Counted from the stretch's first letter, positions 26,389 to 35,299 are shown. The stretch is DNA of 64,000 nucleotides from Bacteroidota bacterium (GCA_947477885.1 CANJUD010000001.1:1-64000); one strand, 5' to 3'. Translations and numbers: made by a program. Notes: generated by a model from the letters alone, not told the origin.

Positions 26389-26859
26389 ATGAATAAGAAA
26401 TATACTGCATTACTTGTATTTGCCGCTATGCTATTCTGGACATGCCAACATACAGTTGCTGATTTGACGAGCCTTAAAGATACTTTTTCCAGTAGAAATG
26501 GAAGCAATGAAAGCAGAGGAATGGATGGTGACTGTGGAAGCTGCCACGAGCATAAAAGTGGAAGTCAAAAAATAACTTTGGGAGGGACATTATACAAAGC
26601 TGACAAATCAACACTGTACAAAAATGGTGGCGTAATTAATCTTTATTCGCAATCGGGCGGGCAAGGAACCTTGCTAAAAACAATACAAGTGGACAATGTT
26701 GGAAATTTTTATTCCAATGCCAATTATATACTATCCACCCCCTATTATGTAGAAGTAGTAAGTGCTGCGGGCGATACGATGTATATGGGTCAATCGCTTG
26801 CAAATGGCTCGTGTGGCTCGTGCCATGGAAAAACCACCGATAATATTTTTGTAAAATAA
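26389..26859 (+). CDS. Exported diheme c-type cytochrome-like protein
   Basis: A 156-residue exported protein with two classic CxxCH haem motifs: C49-C52-H53 (DCGSCHEH) near the N-terminus and C142-C145-H146 (SCGSCHGK) near the C-terminus. Between them lies a beta-sandwich-like stretch (GGTLYKADKSTLYKNGG onward) resembling carboxypeptidase regulatory domains. The N-terminal hydrophobic segment ends at Cys19, a loose lipobox. It probably carries electrons in the periplasm. It starts a same-strand set of four genes with another haem protein, a barrel and a monohaem lipoprotein. Confidence 0.78.
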   Translation: MNKKYTALLVFAAMLFWTCQHTVADLTSLKDTFSSRNGSNESRGMDGDCGSCHEHKSGSQKITLGGTLYKADKSTLYKNGGVINLYSQSGGQGTLLKTIQVDNVGNFYSNANYILSTPYYVEVVSAAGDTMYMGQSLANGSCGSCHGKTTDNIFVK

Positions 26860-26882
26860 TAAATACTATAATAAATATAACT

Positions 26883-27266
26883 ATGAAGAAAATTATTTTT
26901 ACGCTTTTTGCTATTGCTATTTTAAGTTTTAGCTCCTGTTATTATGATAAAGAGGATAAACTATATCCTGCAAAAATTAGCACCTGCGACACCAGTGCCA
27001 CTACTTTAATTTATGGTGGTCCAATCAAAACCATTATGGATCAAAGTTGCAGCTTATCTGGATGCCACAATACCAAATCCTCAGCAGCAGGTGTAGTAAC
27101 CGATACGTATGCCGATTTGAAAGATGCGATGGTTAACCGCAGTACTTTTATCTGTACCATTGAACAAACAGGTTGCTCAAATATGCCCAAGGGTGGAACC
27201 AAACTTTCCGACTGCAAAATATCGCAGATAAAAATTTGGCAACAAAGAAACTATCCCCAACAATAA
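26883..27266 (+). CDS. Lipoprotein with CX4CH haem-like motif
   Basis: A 127-residue protein with signal segment and lipobox FSSC (Cys19). It carries C56-S-L-S-G-C61-H62, a CX4CH pattern instead of CxxCH, in the context IMDQSCSLSGCHN. A later MPKGG (Met101) could supply the distal haem ligand, as in class I cytochromes. Further cysteines at 35, 91, 98 and 111 could form disulfides. CX4CH haem sites are known but rare; covalent haem here is an inference. It begins 23 bases after the diheme gene. Confidence 0.7.
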   Translation: MKKIIFTLFAIAILSFSSCYYDKEDKLYPAKISTCDTSATTLIYGGPIKTIMDQSCSLSGCHNTKSSAAGVVTDTYADLKDAMVNRSTFICTIEQTGCSNMPKGGTKLSDCKISQIKIWQQRNYPQQ

Positions 27267-27277
27267 AATATACCCAT

Positions 27278-28168
27278 ATGAAAAAATTATATATATATAT
27301 TGTCGCTTTCCTACTGGCAGGAAACCTGCAAGCTCAGGATGCCATGTTGGCTATGATGGACGATTCTAACGAGAAGGCCGATCCTGTTTCGGGCATGTTC
27401 AAGGGAAATCGTTTGGTGAATGGGCACACTACTGAAACTGTTGCCAAGCATCATTTAGATTATAAAATACATCACCGTTTTGGGCGTATAAACGATGGAC
27501 CCTATCAGTTTTTTGGAATGGACAATGCCCAAATGTTTATGGGTTTCGATTATGGTGTTACCGATAACCTTACCGTGGGTGTGGGCCGTAGCAATGAGAA
27601 CAAAACATTTACAGGCTTGGCAAAATATAAATTAATGACCCAAACAGGCAAAGGAAAAAACAGTAAACCTTTATCTATTACCTGGCTTTCTAATGTGGGA
27701 ATGTTTTCAAAAAAATGGTCTGAAATGGGATTGGACAGCCGTAAAAATTTTGCATCGTCACGCATGTCATTTACTCATCAGTTGTTGATTGCAAAAAAAA
27801 TCAGTTCAAAAATGTCCCTGCAATTAATGCCTACTTTCTTTCACCAAAACTTGGTAACTGCTGCAGATGAAAAAAATGATTTATATATAATGGGTGTTGG
27901 CGGAAGTTTTCGTTTAAATAGGAGCACGCGTTTCAATGTAGAGTATTATCCCGTTTTGAACCGATATAAAAACAGTACTACCACCAACCCATTTTCTATA
28001 GGGTTTGATATAGAAACTGGTGGGCACTTATTCCAATTGGTGCTGAGCAACTCACGTGGTATGGTCGAAAATATATTCCTTCCAACCACTACGGGTAAAT
28101 GGAGCAAAGGCGATTTGTATTTTGGATTTAATATACTCAGATATTTTAAATTGGGTAAACGCAGATAA
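27278..28168 (+). CDS. DUF5777-type outer-membrane beta-barrel
   Basis: A 296-residue protein with signal peptide ending at LQA-Q. The rest is made of alternating amphipathic strands with aromatic girdles and glycine-rich turns, and ends with a strand pattern typical of barrels (YFGFNILRYFKLG). Sequence features such as HHRFGRINDGPYQFFGMDNA and the VGVGRSNENKTFTGLAKYKL segment match the DUF5777 family as I recall it. That family often sits beside c-type cytochromes in Bacteroidota. I chose ATG 27278 because the signal peptide starts there; a longer frame would overlap the upstream gene. Confidence 0.75.
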   Translation: MKKLYIYIVAFLLAGNLQAQDAMLAMMDDSNEKADPVSGMFKGNRLVNGHTTETVAKHHLDYKIHHRFGRINDGPYQFFGMDNAQMFMGFDYGVTDNLTVGVGRSNENKTFTGLAKYKLMTQTGKGKNSKPLSITWLSNVGMFSKKWSEMGLDSRKNFASSRMSFTHQLLIAKKISSKMSLQLMPTFFHQNLVTAADEKNDLYIMGVGGSFRLNRSTRFNVEYYPVLNRYKNSTTTNPFSIGFDIETGGHLFQLVLSNSRGMVENIFLPTTTGKWSKGDLYFGFNILRYFKLGKRR

Positions 28169-28202
28169 AAAATTATTATATATATTATACAACAAAAAAT
28201 AT

Positions 28203-28544
28203 ATGAGAAAAACGACCTTAATTATTGCAATTTTATTTGGCTCTTTCACCTTTTACCAATGTACTGGCCCTGCAGCTGTCATTTCTTCACCTGCTGATAA
28301 AGAACTTGCAGCTGCAGTAAAACGCTGGCCTGATGCTACTAAAGAACAGTTAACGGAAGGGTATACTATATATACTACTAAATGTACCAAATGCCATGGT
28401 GATAAAGGTATAACCAGTCGCTCAGAAGCTGAGTGGGCTACCGCAATTGCAAGCATGGCACCTAAGGCTAAATTAACAGACGTAGAGAAAGAAAACCTTA
28501 CGCGTTATGTTTATACTGCGAGGGAATTGGGAGCGGTGAAGTAA
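28203..28544 (+). CDS. Monohaem c-type cytochrome lipoprotein
   Basis: A 113-residue protein with a signal segment ending at Cys20 (TFYQC, a loose lipobox) and a compact cytochrome c fold. C61-C64-H65 (CTKCHGDKG) binds haem, and Met85 in SMAPKAKL is the likely sixth ligand. It is the last gene of the four-gene haem/barrel set, 34 bases after the barrel gene. Role: small electron shuttle tethered to a membrane in the periplasm. The chosen start is the ATG just before the signal peptide. Confidence 0.82.
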   Translation: MRKTTLIIAILFGSFTFYQCTGPAAVISSPADKELAAAVKRWPDATKEQLTEGYTIYTTKCTKCHGDKGITSRSEAEWATAIASMAPKAKLTDVEKENLTRYVYTARELGAVK

Positions 28545-28548
28545 TAGA

Positions 28549-29442
28549 CTACCTCCCATCAATCAAAAACCTCCCCCGTTTTATCAAAGCCAATTTATCT
28601 CTAAGTGTAGGTTTAAAAAACTCTATTTTATTTATATGATAATGCTTTCGTAATTTATTGAGTTCGCGTTCTAATATTTTACGGCTTGCACTATAATAGT
28701 ATCCTGCTTTATATAATGGGGTATAATGGAAAATAAAAGGCTCACGCCAGGTGCGTTCTTTTTTGAACTTGCAGGTTTTATTATATATATCTAATTTCAA
28801 AACAGATTTTGCATTGAAAAAACTAAAGTGCAAATCATTATAATAACTTAGGGGCATCATATTGTTTTTGGCCATGGCAATACCAAGAGCTACTTGCTCA
28901 TTGAGGCCCCCGTCAGCACTAGGTAGGCGGTAGGTTTCGTGGTTCTGTATAATAGTAAGTGCTTCAGCAACTATCTTTTTTCCTTCGGTATCATATCTAA
29001 AAACGCCCGCATTGAACACGGGCAAATAATTTATCTGATTATGTTTTAACCACTCGGTCATGTTCATTTTGGCGTAAGTGCCTCCTGTATATATTCCACC
29101 CGGTACACAGAAAGGAGACAAGGATAATTCTTTCCATAAAGTTTCGGGTTCTTTTATTAATATACAATCGCTGTCAAAGTATATCGAATCATCATACGGT
29201 GTTTGCAATGCCGCATGAAGTTTTCCTTCGAAATGGTGTAGTTTGTCGTTGCCTAAAACTATAATTTTATCGAACCATTTATTATAGTCCAGTTCTTTAC
29301 AAAGCGATGCCAAACCCTCATCGGTAACCAAAGTGAAAGGTGTTTCATCGCCTTGTAACTTATATGAAAGCAAAAGGCACAAAGCCTGTTCTAGATAGAC
29401 TTTGTGCCCGTAAGCTGCGGTTACATAACCACGGTTTGCCAA
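28549..29442 (-). CDS. GT-A fold glycosyltransferase (GT8-like)
   Basis: A 297-residue cytoplasmic protein without signal peptide. The start GYVTAAYGHKVYLEQALCLL and the YFDSDC motif (about residue 94) with its DxD-like acidic pair are typical of GT-A nucleotide-sugar transferases such as family 8. A later EPFIFHYTP segment carries a His often seen as a second metal ligand. The donor and acceptor cannot be told. Its stop is five bases from the stop of the cytochrome gene on the other strand, so the two are convergent. Confidence 0.68.
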   Translation of the reverse strand: MANRGYVTAAYGHKVYLEQALCLLLSYKLQGDETPFTLVTDEGLASLCKELDYNKWFDKIIVLGNDKLHHFEGKLHAALQTPYDDSIYFDSDCILIKEPETLWKELSLSPFCVPGGIYTGGTYAKMNMTEWLKHNQINYLPVFNAGVFRYDTEGKKIVAEALTIIQNHETYRLPSADGGLNEQVALGIAMAKNNMMPLSYYNDLHFSFFNAKSVLKLDIYNKTCKFKKERTWREPFIFHYTPLYKAGYYYSASRKILERELNKLRKHYHINKIEFFKPTLRDKLALIKRGRFLIDGR

Positions 29443-29454
29443 ATTATTTTTTGT

Positions 29455-30522
29455 TTATCTGTTGATAATAAACTTACCCGAAACCTGATTGTTTTGGCTG
29501 TTAAGTTTATATATATACAATGCGTTTGAAAGCTCAGAAGGAAGCTCTACTATCATATTTGTTCCTTCAGTATTTAAAGGTCTTTTAAACACTGTTTTAC
29601 CTTGCAAATCCATTACTTCCAATGTTTGTATTTGTTCGTTATTGGGGTTCGATATATATAAGCGTTCACTACTGTTATATACACGTAAATTTTTTGTATC
29701 AACTATATCAAAACCTACTCCAAATATATAATTAAAGGTAATCTCAAAATCTTGTTTTGCCGTAGGGTCTTGGGGAGTACAATCTTGGCAGTAGCCCAAT
29801 ACATGCCATTTCACAGTGATTGATTTTGTTTTTTGAACACCCATTCCCAATATTACACTATTATATAAATCGAGATGGCTAATTGTTAAAAAAGTATCTG
29901 TTATTTTGTTTGATAAATATAAATAAGTAGGGTCCGAAAAATCGCTAGTAAAGCTATCAATCATTAAATTGTATTCAATTTTTGTTTTGGCACCTATTAG
30001 TATACTATCGGTAATTACTTTGTTCCATTTGAAAGTAATATTTTTGTTATTATCTGGCCCCGCAATATCGAAAACAGATTTATTTGCGGGTAATAATAAA
30101 CCATATGGATGTGGCTCATCGAAGAAATAATCTCTGATAAATTTAATTTTTAACTTGTTGGTAGCATAAGCGGTGGAGTTGTTTACCTGCACATAGCCAG
30201 CGGTCCACTCTATCGTAATGGATTTACCCACACCAAAAGTAGGATCAATATAGGCGGTAATATCTGTTGCTAATTGGTCCACTGAGATATCAGCAGGCAA
30301 TGCACCAAAAACACTGTACGACATTGGTGGTGTGGCAGGGTTAAAGCCCGCAGTGCCAAAGTATAAAAAGTCGATAGTTCTATCAGCATAAAAACTGATA
30401 TTGGTACTTCTATCGCCACCCAAATGTATTACAGTATCGGTTTTGGGGTTAAGAACGGTCATGGCTTGGCTGCTGCCGATAAATGCCATGCATACAATTA
30501 AAGTTGAGAATATTTTATTCAT
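29455..30522 (-). CDS. Secreted protein with T9SS type A sorting domain
   Basis: A 355-residue secreted protein. It has a signal peptide (MNKIFSTLIVCMAFIGSSQA), a beta-rich middle with no enzymatic motif I recognise, including an SusE/SusF-like stretch FKWNKV near residue 180, and a C-terminal domain beginning LRVYNSSERLYISNP and ending SGKFIINR, as in T9SS type A cargo. The start at 30522 was chosen for the signal peptide; a longer frame would run across the divergent GNAT promoter. Function is unknown; sugar or surface binding is possible. Confidence 0.72.
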   Translation of the reverse strand: MNKIFSTLIVCMAFIGSSQAMTVLNPKTDTVIHLGGDRSTNISFYADRTIDFLYFGTAGFNPATPPMSYSVFGALPADISVDQLATDITAYIDPTFGVGKSITIEWTAGYVQVNNSTAYATNKLKIKFIRDYFFDEPHPYGLLLPANKSVFDIAGPDNNKNITFKWNKVITDSILIGAKTKIEYNLMIDSFTSDFSDPTYLYLSNKITDTFLTISHLDLYNSVILGMGVQKTKSITVKWHVLGYCQDCTPQDPTAKQDFEITFNYIFGVGFDIVDTKNLRVYNSSERLYISNPNNEQIQTLEVMDLQGKTVFKRPLNTEGTNMIVELPSELSNALYIYKLNSQNNQVSGKFIINR

Positions 30523-30592
30523 TTTATTATATAAGGTTTGGTGTGGCAAATTAAGTTTATAATAAGCAAACAAACAAGTTGTTATTTCTATT

Positions 30593-30623
30593 TTTGCCAC
30601 ACGGCGATTAATATATACTTTTG
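30593..30623 (+). promoter_or_regulatory. Bacteroidota-type promoter of the GNAT gene
   Basis: TTTG at 30593-30596 is followed after 19 bases by TACTTTTG at 30616-30623. This fits the TTTG-N19-TAnnTTTG pattern of Bacteroidota housekeeping promoters. The ATG lies 22 bases downstream. Confidence 0.6.
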
Positions 30624-30645
30624 CTCCAATAAAATATAAACCCCC

Positions 30646-31134
30646 ATGCAAGTTTCATTAACCTTAGCTACCGATAAAGATTTTCATTTAATTTCTGAAA
30701 TGGCAGATCGGATATGGCACTACCATTATGTGCCAATCATTGGGAATGATCAGGTGGAATATATGTTAGGGCAGATGTACACGCCCGATGCCATCCAGAA
30801 GCAGGTTGCAGAAGGCCAAATATTTTACTTGATTATATATAATAATTCTCCAGTTGGCTATATGGCAGTTTCGCAAAGAGATAATCATGAACATATGCTG
30901 CACAAGTTTTATATAGAAGTGGAGCAACACGGCAAGAGCATAGGCAAGCAGGCATTTGAAGCCTTGTTACATGAGTTGCCCGAGGCTAAGAAAATAACAC
31001 TCACGGTGAACCGACAGAATTATAAATCTATTAATTTTTATTTTAGACTGGGTTTTTATATAGAAAGTGTTGCCGATTTTGATATTGGGAATGGATATTA
31101 TATGAATGATTTTGTGATGTGTAGAAATATATAA
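30646..31134 (+). CDS. GNAT family N-acetyltransferase
   Basis: A 162-residue acetyltransferase. The acetyl-CoA binding region is at HGKSIGKQAFEALL (about 102-115), a Q/R-x-x-G-x-G/A-like loop, and the C-terminal VNRQNYKSINFYFRLGF block with the N...A/S...Y pattern is typical of RimI-like GNATs. The N-terminal IWHYHYVPIIG segment resembles a subgroup common in Bacteroidota. The target (small amine or protein N-terminus) is unknown. The gene is divergent from the T9SS cargo gene. Confidence 0.87.
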   Translation: MQVSLTLATDKDFHLISEMADRIWHYHYVPIIGNDQVEYMLGQMYTPDAIQKQVAEGQIFYLIIYNNSPVGYMAVSQRDNHEHMLHKFYIEVEQHGKSIGKQAFEALLHELPEAKKITLTVNRQNYKSINFYFRLGFYIESVADFDIGNGYYMNDFVMCRNI

Positions 31135-31141
31135 TGTTTCG

Positions 31142-31168
31142 TTGCCCCCGCCTTGAAAGGCAGGGCAA
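31142..31168. terminator. GC-rich hairpin after the GNAT gene
   Basis: TTGCCCCCGCCTT and AAGGCAGGGCAA pair around a short loop eight bases after the GNAT stop, with a T-run some 15 bases further on. It could be a terminator; similar GC-rich hairpins occur as dispersed repeats in Bacteroidota. The remaining sequence to 31295 shows nothing else I recognise. Confidence 0.5.
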
Positions 31169-31295
31169 TAGAAAAGGTTATATTTTTTTAGTACTGCGTC
31201 ATATAATTGTCAAGGTTCTTTTATTTGACAACCTTTTGCGAGTTAGGTAGATTAATGGAGGAAATACCAATTCTAACATCTAATCTATTTCACTC

Positions 31296-32072
31296 ATGAA
31301 CTACAACTATTATTTACTCAACACACTTTTCCAGAATCGTAACCGCTTTTATGGTGCCTACACTTTGCGTTTGTATTATAATGAAAGGCTGTTAAAATCA
31401 ACACTATTTGCTATTCTAGGTTTTATTGCATTTATATATTTGTTGCGGTGGGGCTTTCATGCGGAAGGCAAATCTCTTATCCCAATTTCAGACAAAAAAG
31501 ATAGCTCACACGTTATTACAATTCCTTATTGGAAATACCCACCTGTAGAGCCAGCCAAAAGTGCAGCGAATGCGGCGAAAAAAGGAACGCCGAATACCAA
31601 ACCTATTATAGTTCCCGATAAAGGAGCAACAAGCGAAGCTCTAGATACCAAGAAAAAGGGAGCACTTAATGCTGATACCAAAGCAAAAAATATTGATGGT
31701 TCCGTTATTCCAGGCCTTGGACAAATTACGTTTGTTCCTCCCAAACCAACCAAACCTCCAATATATAATAAAGTTACAAAAATGGCCGAATTTCCCGGCC
31801 TAAATCAATACTTAGAAAACGAAATAGGCAATCCAGAAAACATCAATGAATATGGGAAACTATTATTGAGTTTTGTGGTTGAACTTGATGGCAGTTTAAG
31901 TGCACTAAAAATAGAGCAGGGACTTGAAAACCAATTAAATGAACTAACCTTTAATGCCTTAGAAAAAATAAGTAAACCCGGGATGTGGAAACCAGCTGAG
32001 GTTGAAGGGGTGAAAGTTAGATTTAGATATATAATGCCGTTTAATTTTGTGGACGAAAATAGTAAACGATAA
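31296..32072 (+). CDS. TonB-family energy transducer
   Basis: A 258-residue protein with a cytoplasmic N-terminus, one membrane helix (about 36-52), a long Lys/Pro-rich periplasmic spacer (about 70-165) and a C-terminal TonB domain. The latter shows AEFPGLNQYLENEI, a VVELDGSLSALKI strand and an A-L-E-K-I-S-KPGMWKPA block, all standard for TonB. It should pass proton-motive energy to TonB-dependent receptors, perhaps including the one at 15.1 kb. No ExbB/ExbD genes are nearby. It is convergent with the thiolase gene over a strong hairpin. Confidence 0.87.
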   Translation: MNYNYYLLNTLFQNRNRFYGAYTLRLYYNERLLKSTLFAILGFIAFIYLLRWGFHAEGKSLIPISDKKDSSHVITIPYWKYPPVEPAKSAANAAKKGTPNTKPIIVPDKGATSEALDTKKKGALNADTKAKNIDGSVIPGLGQITFVPPKPTKPPIYNKVTKMAEFPGLNQYLENEIGNPENINEYGKLLLSFVVELDGSLSALKIEQGLENQLNELTFNALEKISKPGMWKPAEVEGVKVRFRYIMPFNFVDENSKR

Positions 32073-32081
32073 GAAGGGAAT

Positions 32082-32137
32082 AATATATTTATTTTGCAGG
32101 GTCATCATATATCGTGACCCTACAAAATAAATATATA
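32082..32137. terminator. Bidirectional terminator hairpin
   Basis: A 23-base arm (32082-32104, ending GCAGGGTCA) and its near-perfect inverse (32115-32137, starting TGACCCTAC) enclose a 10-base loop. The arms are A/T-rich at the base, giving a U-run in both transcripts. It sits between the convergent tonB-like and thiolase genes. Confidence 0.8.
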
Positions 32138-33316
32138 TTATAATAATTCTATCACAATAGCAGAAGCACCGCCGCCGCCATTGCATATACTTGCACAGCC
32201 ATATTTGCCACCGTGTTGCTGCAGTGTACTAATCAAACTCATGGTAATACGTGCACCACTCATTCCGATAGGATGACCCATTGCAACCGCTCCACCATTT
32301 TTATTTAGTTTTTCTTCTGGTATATTTAATATCTGACAGTTCGCAATTCCTACCACGGCAAAAGCTTCATTGATTTCAAAACTATCTATTTGATCGACAG
32401 TTAATCCTGCTCTTTCTAATGCAACAGGTATTGCTTTTGATGGTGTGGTTGTAAACCATTCTGGTGCCTGTGCGGCATCACCATATCCTATAATTTTTGC
32501 AAGTGGTTTTAATCCCAATTCTGCTGCTTTTTCTGCACTCATCAATACAACGGCTGCAGCAGCATCATTTAGTTTGGAAGCATTGGCTGCAGTGATAACT
32601 CCGTCTTTTGCAAATGCAGGTTTTAAGGTTAACATTTTTTCAAAGTTTCCTTTGCTCACATCCTCATCGGTGTCAATTATGATAGGGTCTTTTCCGCGAA
32701 CAGGAACTTCTACTGGAACGATTTCATTTTTAAAATTACCCGCTGCTTGAGCAGCTTGTGCTTTTTTATAACTGTTAATTGCAAATTGGTCTTGTTGTTC
32801 TCTGCCAATTTTATATTCGGTTGAACAAAGTTCGCCAGCTACACCCATGTGATAATCTTTGTATACATCCCACAATCCATCTTTTATCATACCATCAATT
32901 AATTGTGCATGACCCATGCGATAGCCGTTACGGGCCTTATCTAAGTAATAAGGAATATTGCTCATGCTTTCCATTCCACCTGCAACTATAATATCAGCTT
33001 CACCCAATTTTATACTTTGGGCAGCCAACATAATAGCTTTCATTCCCGATGCACAAACTTTATTAATAGTGGTGCAAGGCGTGGTGTTTGGCAAACCAGC
33101 AAATATTGCAGCTTGTGTGGCAGGAGCTTGGCCCACATTGGCCGATACCACATTGCCCATATATACTTCATCAACTTGTTCGGGTTTTATTCCTGCACGT
33201 TCAACCGCTGCTTTAATGGCAAACGAGCCTAATTGTGTGGCGGTAAATCCGTTCAAACTTCCATTGAAACTTGCTACTGGCGTGCGTGCCATCGATACGA
33301 TTACTACTTCTTTCAT
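32138..33316 (-). CDS. Acetyl-CoA C-acyltransferase (thiolase)
   Basis: A 392-residue thiolase. Catalytic residues are C88 in NKVCASGMK, H348 in MGHPIGMSGAR and C378 in ASICNGGGGASA; NEAFA is also present. Length and sequence fit the biosynthetic acetyl-CoA acetyltransferase type (condensing two acetyl-CoA to acetoacetyl-CoA) as well as beta-oxidation thiolases, and I cannot choose firmly. It lies downstream of nuoF on the same strand with a 122-base gap and no other fatty-acid gene nearby. Confidence 0.9.
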   Translation of the reverse strand: MKEVVIVSMARTPVASFNGSLNGFTATQLGSFAIKAAVERAGIKPEQVDEVYMGNVVSANVGQAPATQAAIFAGLPNTTPCTTINKVCASGMKAIMLAAQSIKLGEADIIVAGGMESMSNIPYYLDKARNGYRMGHAQLIDGMIKDGLWDVYKDYHMGVAGELCSTEYKIGREQQDQFAINSYKKAQAAQAAGNFKNEIVPVEVPVRGKDPIIIDTDEDVSKGNFEKMLTLKPAFAKDGVITAANASKLNDAAAAVVLMSAEKAAELGLKPLAKIIGYGDAAQAPEWFTTTPSKAIPVALERAGLTVDQIDSFEINEAFAVVGIANCQILNIPEEKLNKNGGAVAMGHPIGMSGARITMSLISTLQQHGGKYGCASICNGGGGASAIVIELL

Positions 33317-33420
33317 GTGATTATTATATATATTTATTTATTTTTTTATGTAGATATACAGAAAGCAAATAACGAATTTGCAAAATGTATGTATTTTAGT
33401 TTATTATTATATAATAATGT

Positions 33421-33436
33421 CTATTATATATAATAG
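33421..33436. repeat. AT-only palindrome after nuoF
   Basis: CTATTATATATAATAG is a perfect 16-base palindrome two bases beyond the nuoF stop, close to another AT palindrome (about 33401-33416). It may form a weak hairpin at the end of the nuo message. Confidence 0.4.
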
Positions 33437-33438
33437 TT

Positions 33439-34788
33439 TTATTGAGCCATCTCAAAAACCTTCTCAGCTACTAAACCATAGTTTTTGGTTTGTGCCAATT
33501 GCGGGTTTTTGATATGCCATTCAAACTCTTCTCTGAAATGGCGTATAGCAGCTGCAACAGGCCACGCAGCAGCGTCTCCAAGCGGACATATAGTATTCCC
33601 TTCTATACGACGTTGTATATCCCAAAGTAAATCTATATCTTCCATTTGGCCGTGTCCGGTTTCAATTTTATATAATACTTTTTCCATCCATCCTGTTCCT
33701 TCGCGGCAAGGGCTGCATTGTCCGCAGCTTTCGTGGCGGTAGAAACGGGCGAAATTCCAGGTATTGCGAACTACACATTGGTCTTCATCATATACTATAA
33801 ATCCACCAGAACCTAACATGGAACCAGTAGCAAAACCACCGTCACTCAGCGATTCGTAACTCATTAATCTGTCTTCGCCTTTCGCAGTTTTACAAACTAA
33901 AAAGTGTGGTATAATAGGAACCGATGAACCGCCCGGAACGCAAGCTTTTAATTTTTTTCCATTTTTAATTCCACCACAATATTCATCACTATATAAAAAT
34001 TCTTCCACAGGAATACCCAATTCTATTTCATATACTCCCGGTTTATTTATATTACCACAAGCAGAAATTAATTTGGTTCCTGTACTTTTTCCGATTCCAA
34101 TTTTTGCATATTCTTCGCCGCCATCATTCACGATGGGCACTACTGCAGCAATGGTTTCTACATTGTTCACCACTGTGGGGCTTTGCCATAATCCCTTAAC
34201 TGCTGGGAAAGGTGGTTTCATTCTGGGGTTGCCACGTTTGCCTTCCAAACTCTCTAACAAAGCAGTTTCTTCACCACATATATATGCACCCGCACCGCAG
34301 GTAACATGCAAATCTAAATTATATCCTGTGCCTAATATATTTTTGCCTAAAAAACCATTTGCATATGCTTCAGCAATTGCTTTTTCTAATATATGTAATA
34401 CCCACATATATTCTCCACGTATATATATATAGGAGGTGTTTGCTCCCAACGCATAACTACTTGTTATCATACCTTCCACCAAAAAGTGTGGAATTTTCTC
34501 CATCAAATATCTATCTTTAAAAGTACCTGGCTCACTCTCATCGGCATTGCAAACTAAGTAGCGAGGGATGCCTTCTGGCTTGGCCAAGAAACTCCATTTC
34601 ATTCCTGTGGGGAAGCCTGCACCGCCGCGTCCACGCAGTCCAGATTTTTTTACTTCTTCCACCACTTCATCGGGTGTCATAGTTTTAAGAGCTTTTTCTA
34701 CGCTACGGTATCCACCTTCTTTTCTATAAACATCATAGGTTTCAATACCCGGAACATTTACTTTATCTATCAATAATTTTCTGCCCAT
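33439..34788 (-). CDS. nuoF: NADH-quinone oxidoreductase subunit F
   Basis: A 449-residue subunit of respiratory complex I that binds NADH, FMN and a [4Fe-4S] cluster. GRGGAGFPTGMKWSF (about 53-67) is the NADH/FMN site, GAGAYICGEETAL the second flavin region, and ESCGQCSPCREG with a later TICPLGD supply the four cluster cysteines. It follows nuoE by four bases and is the last nuo gene in this cluster. Confidence 0.97.
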   Translation of the reverse strand: MGRKLLIDKVNVPGIETYDVYRKEGGYRSVEKALKTMTPDEVVEEVKKSGLRGRGGAGFPTGMKWSFLAKPEGIPRYLVCNADESEPGTFKDRYLMEKIPHFLVEGMITSSYALGANTSYIYIRGEYMWVLHILEKAIAEAYANGFLGKNILGTGYNLDLHVTCGAGAYICGEETALLESLEGKRGNPRMKPPFPAVKGLWQSPTVVNNVETIAAVVPIVNDGGEEYAKIGIGKSTGTKLISACGNINKPGVYEIELGIPVEEFLYSDEYCGGIKNGKKLKACVPGGSSVPIIPHFLVCKTAKGEDRLMSYESLSDGGFATGSMLGSGGFIVYDEDQCVVRNTWNFARFYRHESCGQCSPCREGTGWMEKVLYKIETGHGQMEDIDLLWDIQRRIEGNTICPLGDAAAWPVAAAIRHFREEFEWHIKNPQLAQTKNYGLVAEKVFEMAQ

Positions 34789-34792
34789 TGTA

Positions 34793-35299
34793 TTATACTT
34801 TATTTTTTAGCTCTTCTATTAATTGATCTACTTTTTCGGGTGTTAAAAATTCTCTGAAACTATCACCCAATTGTAACATAGGTGCATAGCCGCAAGCACC
34901 CAAACATTCCACCCCACGCCAGCTGAACATGCCGTCGGCAGTGGTTTCACCTTCTTTCACACCCAAACGTTTTTCTATATGATTACACAATTTTTCTGCC
35001 CCTTCAATTGCACAGGGTCCGGTATGACAAACATCAAAAACATATTTGCCAGTTGGTTTGGTAAAATACATAGAATAGAATGTCGCCACTTCATATACTT
35101 CGATCGGTTTTAAGTTCATCACTTCTGCAACATAATCCATCACATCTGAACTTAACCACCCACCAAATTGTCTTTGTGCAATATGCAATATTCTTAATAA
35201 TGCTGATTTATGTTTTCCTTCGGGATACTCTCCCATCAAGCGTTTCACCAGTTGCATATTCTCTGGAGAAAATTCAATTTTTTGATCTGTTGACGTCAT
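34793..35299 (-). CDS. nuoE: NADH-quinone oxidoreductase subunit E
   Basis: A 168-residue thioredoxin-fold subunit of complex I carrying one [2Fe-2S] cluster. The ligands are the pairs in CHTGPC (about residue 96) and CLGACG (about residue 137). The N-terminal helix bundle matches NuoE. It is tightly coupled to nuoF (4-base gap), while a 73-base gap with a dispersed repeat separates it from nuoD upstream in the transcript. Confidence 0.95.
   Translation of the reverse strand: MTSTDQKIEFSPENMQLVKRLMGEYPEGKHKSALLRILHIAQRQFGGWLSSDVMDYVAEVMNLKPIEVYEVATFYSMYFTKPTGKYVFDVCHTGPCAIEGAEKLCNHIEKRLGVKEGETTADGMFSWRGVECLGACGYAPMLQLGDSFREFLTPEKVDQLIEELKNKV

Noticed and set aside
27173-27277. Extended start of the barrel protein
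   Set aside because: It overlaps the preceding cytochrome-like gene in another frame and would hide the signal peptide that begins at 27278.
28056-28202. Extended start of the monohaem cytochrome
   Set aside because: The extension overlaps the barrel gene; the lipoprotein signal begins at 28203.
30523-30651. Extended start of the T9SS cargo protein
   Set aside because: It would cross the divergent GNAT promoter and start; the signal peptide begins at 30522.
32958-33320. Plus-strand open frame opposite the thiolase start
   Set aside because: Shadow of the thiolase coding sequence with no recognisable protein features.
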